DNA of 57,151 nt from contig JBBQNM010000007.1 of assembly GCA_038329895.1 (NCBI GenBank), positions 1 to 57,151 of the forward strand, in the 5' to 3' direction. The position numbers were made by a program, and so were the translations under genes. The notes beneath the pieces are model-generated. The model was not told the origin of the DNA and ran no database searches. It worked only from the letters and a program-made list of their open reading frames with translations. Below, one piece after another: positions 24,383 to 33,093 of this stretch (positions within the stretch are counted from its first letter, which is position 1; every line of letters starts with the position of its first letter). This DNA comes from Mayfieldus sp038329895 (GTDB lineage Bacteria > Actinomycetota > Thermoleophilia > Solirubrobacterales > 70-9).

Positions 24383-26275
24383 CTACTTGTCGTAGACGAC
24401 CGCCGCCTCTCCACCGCCTGAGGAAGTGACCAGCGCGACGATCTGCTCGGCCAGGTGAGCCTCGTCGCCGGTGAGCACGAGTTGCTCCATGCGGTCGAGC
24501 GTGGTGACCACCCAGTCGGCGTCGAGCGGGACCTCGCGCACCGCCCGCAAAATCCGCTTTGCGGCGGTCGGCTGGGCGCGCTCGGCGTCGCCGAACAGCT
24601 CCTCGTGAAGCTTCTCACCGGGCCGGATCCCGATGAACTCGATTGCGATGTCGGTCTCGGGCTCGTATCCGGCCAGCCGGATCATGTTGTGGGCCAAGTC
24701 CTCGATCCGAACCGGGTCGCCCATGTCGAGGACGAAAACCTCGCCCTTGCCGGCCCCGATGTCCCCAGCACGGATCACCAGCTGCACGGACTCGGGGATG
24801 GTCATGAAATAGCGCGTCATCTCCGGGTGGGTGACGGTGACCGGGCCACCGCGCTCGATCTGGCGACGGAAGATCGGCACCACGCTCCCGGACGAGGCGA
24901 GCACGTTGCCGAAGCGAACGCTGACGAAGCGCGTGTGCGGATGCTTCTGGCCCGCCACCTCGACGATCCATTCGGCCATCGCCTTCGAGGCCCCCATCAC
25001 GGTCTTCGGGTTCACGGCCTTGTCGGTGGAGATCAGGACGAAGCGCTCGACGTCGGAGGCGGCCGCGGTCTCGGCTGTGATCCGGGTCGCGATCGCGTTG
25101 TTTCTGATCGCCTCCAGGGGGTTTGCCTCCATCAACGGCACGTGCTTGTAGGCGGCGGCGTGAAAGACCACCTCGGGCTTGAAGCGCTGCATCACCTCGA
25201 GCATCCGCGCCGGCTCCCGGCAGTCGGCCAGCACCGACTCGACGTTGGTGAAGTGGCGCTCCTCGACCATCTCGCGGTCGATCCCGAAAAGGTTGCTCTC
25301 CGACTGGTCGAGCATCACCAGCAGGCGGGGGTGTACGCGGGCGATCTGCCGGCAAAGCTCGGAGCCGATCGAGCCGCCGGCGCCGGTGACGAGCACCTTG
25401 CGGTCCTGCAGGTAGGCGCCGACGCGGTCCAGCTCGACGTGGACCGGATCGCGGCCCAGCACGTCCTCCACCTGCACCTCGCGCAGCTGCGTGGTCAGCT
25501 GCACGCCGCCGCGCAGCAGCTCGAAGACGGTGGGCAGCGTGCGCACGGCGATCTCGCGCTCCCGGCAGGCTGCCACGACCTGGGCGCGCAGCGTGCCGGG
25601 AGCCGAGGGGATCGCGATCACCACCTCGTCGGGCTCGGTCTCGTCGAGGATCCTGCCGATCTCGGCCGTCGATCCGAGCACCTTCAGTCCCAGCATCCGC
25701 ATCCCCCGCTTGCGGGCGTCGTCGTCGATGAAGCCGATCGCCACCGAGCCGAGGTTCGGGTTGAGCTGTAGTTCGCGGACCACCATCTGCCCGCCCGAGC
25801 CGGCGCCGACGACGAGCACGTCGCGGCCGCGCGCGATGCGGGCGCCGCGACCCGGCCGTTCGACCACCAGCCTGACCAGGAGGCGAGCCCCGGCGACCAG
25901 CATCAGCGTGAACATGAAGTCCATCACCGCAACGGATCGCGGCAGGCTGTCGGCGAACGGCTTCGCGACCGTGAAGACGAAGATCAGGATCAGGCTCGAC
26001 ACGGCAACAGCGCGGACGATGCCCGCGAAGTCGCGCAGGCCTACGTAGCGCCACCACTTCTGGTAGAGGCCGAAGGTGGCGAAGACGATCACCTTGCCGA
26101 CCGCGACGAAGGCGACCGACTGAAGGAAAAGGGTCCCGTAGCGATCCGGGATGCCGTGCGCCTCGTCGAGGAAGCGGAGGCGGAAGGCGAGCAGAAACGC
26201 AAGCGCGCACAGCGCCACGTCGGCCACTATCTGAAGCGTTCGGCCCCGGTAAACAGGGTGGTTCAAGCGCCGCAT
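24383..26275 (-). CDS. Nucleotide-sugar 4,6-dehydratase of the CapD/FlaA1 membrane type
   Basis: The 630-residue protein has four N-terminal membrane helices (about 12-125). A first Rossmann domain (VLVVGAGSGGQMVVRELQ, near 145) follows, then a CoA-binding-like segment and an SDR-type catalytic domain. That domain contains LVTGAGGSIGSELCRQIA, STDKAVNPKTVMGASKAMAE and RFGNVLASSGSVVP. This is the PglF/CapD/WbpM architecture, which makes UDP-4-keto-6-deoxy sugars for glycans. ATG 26275 was chosen because the first helix follows and TAGAAT lies 11 nt upstream; the longer frame overlaps DedA. It heads the export operon running to 19605. Confidence 0.9.
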   Translation of the reverse strand: MRRLNHPVYRGRTLQIVADVALCALAFLLAFRLRFLDEAHGIPDRYGTLFLQSVAFVAVGKVIVFATFGLYQKWWRYVGLRDFAGIVRAVAVSSLILIFVFTVAKPFADSLPRSVAVMDFMFTLMLVAGARLLVRLVVERPGRGARIARGRDVLVVGAGSGGQMVVRELQLNPNLGSVAIGFIDDDARKRGMRMLGLKVLGSTAEIGRILDETEPDEVVIAIPSAPGTLRAQVVAACREREIAVRTLPTVFELLRGGVQLTTQLREVQVEDVLGRDPVHVELDRVGAYLQDRKVLVTGAGGSIGSELCRQIARVHPRLLVMLDQSESNLFGIDREMVEERHFTNVESVLADCREPARMLEVMQRFKPEVVFHAAAYKHVPLMEANPLEAIRNNAIATRITAETAAASDVERFVLISTDKAVNPKTVMGASKAMAEWIVEVAGQKHPHTRFVSVRFGNVLASSGSVVPIFRRQIERGGPVTVTHPEMTRYFMTIPESVQLVIRAGDIGAGKGEVFVLDMGDPVRIEDLAHNMIRLAGYEPETDIAIEFIGIRPGEKLHEELFGDAERAQPTAAKRILRAVREVPLDADWVVTTLDRMEQLVLTGDEAHLAEQIVALVTSSGGGEAAVVYDK

Positions 26276-26286
26276 GTAACCGGTCG

Positions 26287-26292
26287 ATTCTA
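26287..26292 (-). promoter_or_regulatory. -10 hexamer for a likely leaderless dehydratase operon
   Basis: TAGAAT on the minus strand lies 11 nt before ATG 26275 with no Shine-Dalgarno between. The same hexamer at the same distance precedes the HNH gene. Confidence 0.45.
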
Positions 26293-26392
26293 GACGGCGG
26301 CGCGGGAGGCCCGGGGGCCGCAGATCGCTTCGGCAACGAACCTGCCGGTCGCCTAGCATGTAGCGCCCGCTCAGCCGGGCTCCGGCGCGCCC

Positions 26393-27070
26393 ATGCTCAT
26401 ACTCGCCAGCATCTCCGACGTCGTTCTCGACCCGATCATCAATGTCTGCACGAACTTCATCGGGTCGGCCGGCCTGCCCGCGGTCTTCCTTCTGATGACG
26501 CTGGAGTCCGCGTGCATCCCGGTGCCCAGCGAGGCGATCATGCTGTTCGCGGGCTTCAGCGTCTCGAAAGGCGACCTGACCCTGTTCGGGATCGTCGCCG
26601 CGGGCGTGCTGGGGAACATAGTCGGCTCCTGGATCGCCTACGCGCTGGGCTACTACGGACGACTGGAGCTGCTCGAGCGCCACCATCTCTTCCACGTCAA
26701 CCCGCGTCACCTCGCCTTGACCGAGCGCTGGTTTCAGCGTTACGGGAGCGCGACGGTCTTCTTCAGCCGCATGCTGCCGATCATCCGCACCTTCATCTCA
26801 CTGCCCGCCGGAGTGGCGCGGATGCCGTTCTGGCGCTTCACCGCGCTGACCGCAGCCGGCTGCATTCCCTGGGTCCTGATGCTGGCCCTCGTCGGCCGCA
26901 AGGTCGGCGACAACTGGGAGCACTGGCGCCACAACCTCGGCTACCTCGACTACGTCATCGTGGCGGCGATCGTCGGCGCGATCGTCTACCTGGTGATCAA
27001 GCGACGGCGCGGCGGGGGGGCGGGCGAGGAGACACCGGAACCCGAGCCCGCCGGGGCGAGCGGCGGTTGA
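26393..27070 (+). CDS. DedA family membrane protein
   Basis: The 225-residue protein has about five or six membrane segments and the DedA/VTT signature. It contains LESACIPVPSEAIMLFAG (residues 37-54), GSWIAYALGYYGR, and the FFSRMLPIIRTFISLPAGVARM stretch with its functional arginines. Members of this superfamily, for example UptA, have been shown to recycle undecaprenyl phosphate across the membrane. The overlap of its stop with the uppP start supports that role here. The C-terminal tail is Gly/Pro-rich. Confidence 0.9.
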   Translation: MLILASISDVVLDPIINVCTNFIGSAGLPAVFLLMTLESACIPVPSEAIMLFAGFSVSKGDLTLFGIVAAGVLGNIVGSWIAYALGYYGRLELLERHHLFHVNPRHLALTERWFQRYGSATVFFSRMLPIIRTFISLPAGVARMPFWRFTALTAAGCIPWVLMLALVGRKVGDNWEHWRHNLGYLDYVIVAAIVGAIVYLVIKRRRGGGAGEETPEPEPAGASGG

Positions 27071-27975
27071 GCGCGGCGTCAGTGGACGGAAGGGGTCCGG
27101 CCGCGGACGCGCCGGTGTCGATACCAGCGCGGCGCGCGATGACGCTGGGGTTGATCCAGGGCCCGGCCGAGCTGCTTCCCGTCTCCAGCTCCGCCCACCT
27201 GGTGCTGGTGCCCTGGCTGGCGAGGTGGGATTGGGACGGGCTCGATCCAGAGCTGCGAAAGAGCTTCGAGGTGGCTCTGCATGCGGGCGCGGCCGCCGCA
27301 TTGCTGATCGGCCAGCGAGGCGTGATCGCCGGCGAGCTGCGCTCCTTCGACGCACGCCGGGCGGCGGTGCTGATGCTCTCGTTCGCCCCCGCTGCGCTGG
27401 TCGGATACACGCTGGAGCGGCCGATCGAGCGCCACCTCGGGGGCCCGCGGACGACGGCAATCGGCCTGCTCGCCGGGGCGGCAGCGATGATCGTCGCCGA
27501 CCGGCGGCCCCAGCGACGGGGACGGGGCGAGGCGACGGCGGTCGATGGGCTTGCCCTCGGCATCGCCCAGGCGGCAGCACTGGCGCCGGGCGTATCGCGC
27601 AACGGCGCCACGCTGGCCGCGGCCCGCTGGCGCTGCTTTACGCGCGAGCAGGCCAACCTCCTGTCGCGCACGGTCGCGCTTCCAATCATCGTCGGCGCGG
27701 CGGTGCTGAAGGGCGCCCGCCTCCACGGCCGAAGCACCGACCCCTCGCTGCGCAAGGCGATGAGGGTCGGCGTAGCCACGTCGTTCGCCTCTGCGCTCGC
27801 CTCCCAGGGGCTGATCCGCCAGGTCGAGCGCGACCGCGCCCTCTGGCCCTATGCCGCCTACCGCGCCGGGCTGGCGGCGATCGTGCTCGCACGCCTGCGG
27901 CGCGTGCGCAGGCGACCCGAGGCTGAGGTTCAATCGAAGCTGATGGAGATCGGCGGCCGCGAGAGGGTGACGTGA
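27067..27975 (+). CDS. uppP: Undecaprenyl-diphosphatase
   Basis: This membrane phosphatase converts undecaprenyl diphosphate to the monophosphate carrier used for peptidoglycan and surface glycans. The family motifs are present: ELLPVSSSAHLVL near the N-terminus and APGVSRNGAT, a variant of the GxSRSGxT motif. There are about seven hydrophobic segments over 302 residues. The acidic pair usual before PVSSSAH is partly altered (GPAELLPVSS). The TTG start overlapping the dedA stop (TTGA) is preferred; GTG 27082 or 27115 are alternatives. It is co-expressed with dedA. Confidence 0.88.
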   Translation: MSAASVDGRGPAADAPVSIPARRAMTLGLIQGPAELLPVSSSAHLVLVPWLARWDWDGLDPELRKSFEVALHAGAAAALLIGQRGVIAGELRSFDARRAAVLMLSFAPAALVGYTLERPIERHLGGPRTTAIGLLAGAAAMIVADRRPQRRGRGEATAVDGLALGIAQAAALAPGVSRNGATLAAARWRCFTREQANLLSRTVALPIIVGAAVLKGARLHGRSTDPSLRKAMRVGVATSFASALASQGLIRQVERDRALWPYAAYRAGLAAIVLARLRRVRRRPEAEVQSKLMEIGGRERVT

Positions 27976-27997
27976 GCGCCCAAGACAGCCGGGTCGC

Positions 27998-29005
<1,008 letters not shown>

Positions 29006-29028
29006 TCGCCGCTGCTACGGTCGCCGCC

Positions 29029-29682
29029 GTGCAGATAGCGATCCTGATCTTCGAGAAGCTGACGGTGCTCGACGCGATCGGGCCCTACGAGGTGCTGCGC
29101 TCGGTGCCGGGCTGGGAGGTGCGGATCGTGGGCCCGCAAGCGGGGCCTGTTCGCGCCGACAGCGGGGCGCTTGGGCTGGTGGCCGACTACTCGATCGACG
29201 AGGTCACCGAGCCCGACATGGTTCTCGTCCCCGGCGGCGAAGGCAACCGGCCGCTGCTCACCGACGAGCACGTGCTCGGCTGGCTGCGCGACGTCGACCG
29301 AAACACTCGCTGGACGACCTCGGTCTGCACCGGCTCGCTGGTGCTCGGCGCGGCCGGGTTGCTGGAGGGAAAGCGGGCGACCAGCCATTGGCTCTATCTC
29401 GACCGCCTGCGCGAGTACGGCGCCGAACCGAGCTCCGAGCGCATCGTCGAGGACGGCAAGTTGATCACCGCCGGCGGCGTCACGTCGGGAATCGACATGG
29501 CCCTGCACCTGGTCCATCGCGAGCTCGGCGAGGAGGCGGCGCAGGCGATTCAGCTGGCGATCCAATACGACCCCGAGCCTCCGTTCGACAGCGGAACGCC
29601 GGCGACGGCTCCAAAGGAGATCGTGGATGCTGTGACGCAAGTCGCCGCGGCGAGCGACGAGTGGCTCGGCGCCAGGACCTAG
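29029..29682 (+). CDS. DJ-1/PfpI family protein (class I GATase-like)
   Basis: The 217-residue protein has the DJ-1 fold: QIAILIFEKLTVLDAIGPYE at the start, DMVLVPGGEGNRPLL, and a nucleophile elbow TSVCTGSLVLGAAGLL with a reactive cysteine. HW in ATSHWLYLDRLREYG and ITAGGVTSGIDMALHLV follow. It resembles the isonitrile hydratase/AraC-regulator N-domain subgroup without a DNA-binding domain. GTG 29029 is preferred over TTG 29002 because homologues begin directly at the first strand. Its stop overlaps the convergent DsbA-family gene by 4 nt. Confidence 0.88.
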   Translation: MQIAILIFEKLTVLDAIGPYEVLRSVPGWEVRIVGPQAGPVRADSGALGLVADYSIDEVTEPDMVLVPGGEGNRPLLTDEHVLGWLRDVDRNTRWTTSVCTGSLVLGAAGLLEGKRATSHWLYLDRLREYGAEPSSERIVEDGKLITAGGVTSGIDMALHLVHRELGEEAAQAIQLAIQYDPEPPFDSGTPATAPKEIVDAVTQVAAASDEWLGART

Positions 29683-30557
29683 GTCCGCTCCCACAGCGTT
29701 CCGGTGAGGACGCTGACCGGCTTCAGCTTCCACTCGGCCGCCAAACCCCATAGCTCGGCTTCGACAAGCGGCCGTGGCCGCCCGACGAGCATCTCCGCCT
29801 CGGCGGTCGCGATGCGGCCGAAGCGCTCGATCGCGGCTAATGGCTCGAGTGGCCCGTCGTTGACCGGCGACGCTCCGGCGGCCAGCGCCGCGTCGCGGTA
29901 GGCGCTGTACGGCTGCCAGCCCCAGACGCTGTGCCGCTGGCCGTCGGCGCCGATGAAGATCGCGGTGGAAAACGGGACCCGCTCCCTGCCCTCGGTGGTC
30001 CGCACCTGGCCGGCTGCCCGCGCCTCCTCGGGGACATCGCGCACCTCGTCGAGGTCGGCGGCAAACAGCTCGGTGATCGCGTGCGAGTCGAGGTCGATCC
30101 GGAACCGGTCGACGTCGAGCCCCACAGGCCCGGCCTCGGCGACAAGCGTGTCGGCGGTATCGAGCTTTCGCCGCCCAACCATCAGGCCCTCACGCAGGCG
30201 GCGTAGATAGCGGTACTCGTGCTCAGAGCCCTGCTCGCCCGCCGCCTTGACCGCCATGCAGGCGGGATAGGAGCTGCGGATCGGGTTCTGGGTCCAGATT
30301 CGCGGGTCGCAGGGCATCCCGGTCTCCTCGCCGACGGCAAGCCAGTGCGACATCAGGTCGGCGAAGCAGTCCGGCCCCGACCCGATACGCCCCTCCTCGT
30401 CGCGATAGTCGGGGCCGTACAGGCGCGCCAGACCGCCCATCACCCAGACGAAGCGCAGTTCGCGATCAAACTCCCACATGAGTTTGCGAAGCTTGGGCTC
30501 GCTGCCCCACGACCAGGAGCAGGCAGGGTCTGTCAGGTAGCGAACTTCTACGGGCAC
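29679..30557 (-). CDS. DsbA-family thioredoxin-fold protein without a CXXC
   Basis: The 292-residue protein has a thioredoxin-like N-terminus (VEVRYLTDPACSWSWGSEP), a long helical insertion and a late strand (VPFSTAIFIGADG). The redox site is CSWS, so only the first cysteine remains. This fits the FrnE/2-hydroxychromene-2-carboxylate isomerase side of the DsbA superfamily rather than a disulfide oxidase. It has no signal peptide and is probably cytoplasmic. The gene is divergent from the kinase gene, with 38-53 nt between them depending on the kinase start. Confidence 0.8.
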   Translation of the reverse strand: MPVEVRYLTDPACSWSWGSEPKLRKLMWEFDRELRFVWVMGGLARLYGPDYRDEEGRIGSGPDCFADLMSHWLAVGEETGMPCDPRIWTQNPIRSSYPACMAVKAAGEQGSEHEYRYLRRLREGLMVGRRKLDTADTLVAEAGPVGLDVDRFRIDLDSHAITELFAADLDEVRDVPEEARAAGQVRTTEGRERVPFSTAIFIGADGQRHSVWGWQPYSAYRDAALAAGASPVNDGPLEPLAAIERFGRIATAEAEMLVGRPRPLVEAELWGLAAEWKLKPVSVLTGTLWERT

Positions 30558-30610
30558 GGAGTTGCCGAGAATACGTCCCGGATGCGCGAACCTCCGTGAT
30601 CAGAGACGAA

Positions 30611-32113
30611 ATGGACGCCCGCTCCACAAGCGCTCAGATGATCGGAACGGTCCTCTCGGGCCGTTATCGGCTCGAGGCCAAGCTCGGCAGCGGCGGCATG
30701 TCGACCGTCTACCTGGCGCGCGATTCGACGCTCGACCGGCAGGTCGCGGTGAAGGTCATGCACCGCGAGATGTCCGAGCAGCCCGAGCAGCTGGAGCGCT
30801 TTCGCCGTGAGGCGCGCGCGGTCGCGAAGCTTTCCCATCCCAACGTCGTGGCGGTGATCGACGCCGGCGAGGACGGCGGCCATCCGTACATCGTCTTCGA
30901 GTACGTCGAGGGCGAGAACCTCAAGCAGCGGATCAAGCGGCTCGGGCCGCTGGACCCGCAGGAGGCGCTCGCCTACGCGATCGAGATCGCCCGCGGCCTC
31001 ACGGTCGCCCACGGCCGCAAGATGGTGCACCGCGACGTCAAGCCGCAGAACGTGCTGATCAATGCCGAGGGCCGCGCCAAGGTGACCGACTTTGGGATCG
31101 CCCGCCAGCTCGAGCAGCAGGGCGTCACCGACACCGGCCGGGTACTGGGCACAACCGATTACGTCTCGCCCGAGCAAGCGATGGGCCATGGCGTCGACCC
31201 GCGCTCCGACGTCTACTCGCTGGGGGTCGTGCTCTACGAGATGCTGATCGGCGACGTTCCGTTCAGCGCCGACACCCAGGTCGGGGTGGCGATGAAGCAC
31301 GTAAACGAGGAGCTACCCGACGTGCAGCGGCGCCGCCCCGAGATCTCGGCCGCGGCGGCGCTGACGATCGAGCGGGCAACCACCAAGGACCTGGCGAAGC
31401 GCTACAAGAGCATCGCGGAGATGATCGACGACCTCGAGACCGCGCTCGAGGTGGAGGCGGCGCGTGCGGGCTCCACCGAGGGCGAGGCAACCACGGTGCT
31501 CAAAGCCGTGCGGCCCCGTCGGCGGTGGCTACGCGGCCGCAGCTGGCGCTCTCTGGCGGGGGCGCTGGCGGTGCTTGCCCTCGCCGCGGCGGCCGTCGCC
31601 GCGGTCGTGATCATCTCCGGTGGTGGGGGTGGGGGTGGGGGTGGCACAAAGGCCGGCAGCCCGATCGCGGTCCGTTCGGCAACCGACTACGACCCCGAGG
31701 GCGATGGGAGCGAGCACTCCGAGGAGGTGCAGCTGGCGATCGACGGAAACCCGACCTCCACCGCCTGGACGACGGAGACCTACGAAACCGGCCCGGAGGT
31801 GGTCAAGGAGATCGGGCCGGCGGGCGTCGGCCTCTACCTCGACACCGGGCGCGACGTCCCCGCCAGATCGCTCGAGGTTCGATCGGCCGAATCGGGATGG
31901 GATTTGACGGTGTACGGATCCCCGGGGCCGCCCCCGGAGGTTCTCGACGGCTGGACCGAGGTGGGCAAGCAGACCGACATGGGCACGCACCAAACCGTCC
32001 GCATCGACACGGACGGCAAACAGTACCGCTACTACCTGCTCTGGATCACGAAGCTGGCCTCGACCGACGCGGGATACGCGGTGGAGATCAGCGACGCAAG
32101 GCTGTTCAGCTAG
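30611..32113 (+). CDS. Ser/Thr protein kinase with a discoidin-like extracellular domain
   Basis: This PknB-type receptor kinase has a glycine loop GSGGMSTVY, catalytic Lys48 in VAVKVM, HRDVKPQN, DFGIARQ and SPEQAMG. The kinase domain spans about 15-285, followed by a juxtamembrane stretch and a membrane helix near 312-334. A poly-glycine linker then leads to a 140-residue F5/8C (discoidin)-like domain, of the type seen at the C-terminus of actinobacterial MviN. It could sense a carbohydrate or wall ligand. The start is uncertain among GTG 30596, ATG 30611 and ATG 30638. It is convergent with ddl. Confidence 0.9.
   Translation: MDARSTSAQMIGTVLSGRYRLEAKLGSGGMSTVYLARDSTLDRQVAVKVMHREMSEQPEQLERFRREARAVAKLSHPNVVAVIDAGEDGGHPYIVFEYVEGENLKQRIKRLGPLDPQEALAYAIEIARGLTVAHGRKMVHRDVKPQNVLINAEGRAKVTDFGIARQLEQQGVTDTGRVLGTTDYVSPEQAMGHGVDPRSDVYSLGVVLYEMLIGDVPFSADTQVGVAMKHVNEELPDVQRRRPEISAAAALTIERATTKDLAKRYKSIAEMIDDLETALEVEAARAGSTEGEATTVLKAVRPRRRWLRGRSWRSLAGALAVLALAAAAVAAVVIISGGGGGGGGGTKAGSPIAVRSATDYDPEGDGSEHSEEVQLAIDGNPTSTAWTTETYETGPEVVKEIGPAGVGLYLDTGRDVPARSLEVRSAESGWDLTVYGSPGPPPEVLDGWTEVGKQTDMGTHQTVRIDTDGKQYRYYLLWITKLASTDAGYAVEISDARLFS
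31619..31644 (+). repeat. GGGGGT microsatellite encoding the poly-Gly linker
   Basis: Three G5 runs (31625-31629, 31631-31635, 31637-31641) are separated by single T residues and flanked by GG pairs. This 6-nt periodic tract encodes the kinase linker of about nine glycines and is both slippage-prone and capable of forming a G-quadruplex on the coding strand. Confidence 0.85.
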
Positions 32114-32120
32114 GCGGCCG

Positions 32121-33089
32121 TCAGAACTCGTACGACCGCGCCTGCTCGTGGCGCTCGACCGCTAGCCCGACGAGGCGATCGCAGAGGTCGGGGTAGCCGA
32201 TGCCGCTGGCCTCGAATAGCTTCGAGTAGACGCTGGTCTCGGTGAAGCCCGGAATCGTGTTGATCTCGTTGACCAGCACCTCGCCCTCCTCGGTGACGAA
32301 GAAGTCACAGCGGGCCATGCCGCTGCAGCCGGTCAGCGAAAAGACCTGCGCCGCCAGCTCGCGGACCCGCTCCAGCGTCGGCTCCTCGAGCGGGGCGGGC
32401 ACGACCAGGTCCATGCCGCCCTCCGAGTACTTGGCCTCGTAGTCGTACCAGTCGGCGTGAGCGACGATCTCGCCCGGCAGCGACGTCTCCGGCTCGCTGT
32501 TGCCGAGCACCGAGCACTCCACCTCCCTGCCGCTCGCCGGCGCCTCGACGATCACCCGCGGGTCGTGGCGGGCGGCGAGCTCAACAGCCTCGTCGAGACC
32601 GCGCTCCGGCGAGGTCACCTTGCTGATCCCAACGCTGGAGCCGAGCCGCGACGGCTTCACCCAGAGCGGCAGCCCAAACGAGGCGGCGCGCTCTCGCCAG
32701 CCCTCCTCGCCCGCCTCGACGAAATCGACCTGCGCAACGCGGTGGAAGGCGAGCAGGCGCTTGAAGCTGAGCTTGTCCATGCAGAGGGCCGAGGCGAGCA
32801 CGTCGGCTCCCACGTAGGGCAGATCGAGGCACTCGAGCAGTCCCTGCACGGTGCCGTCCTCCCCGAACGGCCCGTGCAGGACCGGGAACGCTACCTCGCA
32901 GTCGAGCAGCCCGGCGCCGGGCGCCAGCCGCACCGCCTCGCCGTCGCACGACCAACCTCCCTCGCGGTCGATCAGCACCGCGACCGCTTCGTGCCCCGCC
33001 TGCCCCAGTCCCTCGGCGACCGAGGCGCCGGAGCGCAGCGAGACCTCGTGCTCGCTGGAGCGGCCACCGGAGAGAACGGCGACCCGCAT
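32121..33089 (-). CDS. ddl: D-alanine--D-alanine ligase
   Basis: This ATP-grasp enzyme makes the D-Ala-D-Ala dipeptide of peptidoglycan precursors. The 322-residue protein begins MRVAVLSGGRSSEHEVSLRS and has FPVLHGPFGEDGTVQG, then LPLWVKPSRLGSSVGISKV. Near the end it has MARCDFFVTEEGEVLVNEIN and TIPGFTETSVYSKL. All ATP and Mg ligands of the family are present. It follows the pknB stop by 4 nt and so extends the kinase/wall operon with a precursor-synthesis gene. The C-terminal YEF tail is short. Confidence 0.95.
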   Translation of the reverse strand: MRVAVLSGGRSSEHEVSLRSGASVAEGLGQAGHEAVAVLIDREGGWSCDGEAVRLAPGAGLLDCEVAFPVLHGPFGEDGTVQGLLECLDLPYVGADVLASALCMDKLSFKRLLAFHRVAQVDFVEAGEEGWRERAASFGLPLWVKPSRLGSSVGISKVTSPERGLDEAVELAARHDPRVIVEAPASGREVECSVLGNSEPETSLPGEIVAHADWYDYEAKYSEGGMDLVVPAPLEEPTLERVRELAAQVFSLTGCSGMARCDFFVTEEGEVLVNEINTIPGFTETSVYSKLFEASGIGYPDLCDRLVGLAVERHEQARSYEF

Positions 33090-33093
33090 CCGC

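Noticed and set aside
26276..26710. 145-residue N-terminal extension of the CapD-like ORF
   Set aside because: It overlaps the dedA coding region and lacks family similarity. ATG 26275 matches the membrane-helix start of the family.
26512..27066. 185-residue N-terminal extension of the UppP frame
   Set aside because: It is an out-of-frame shadow of dedA with an Arg-rich composition.
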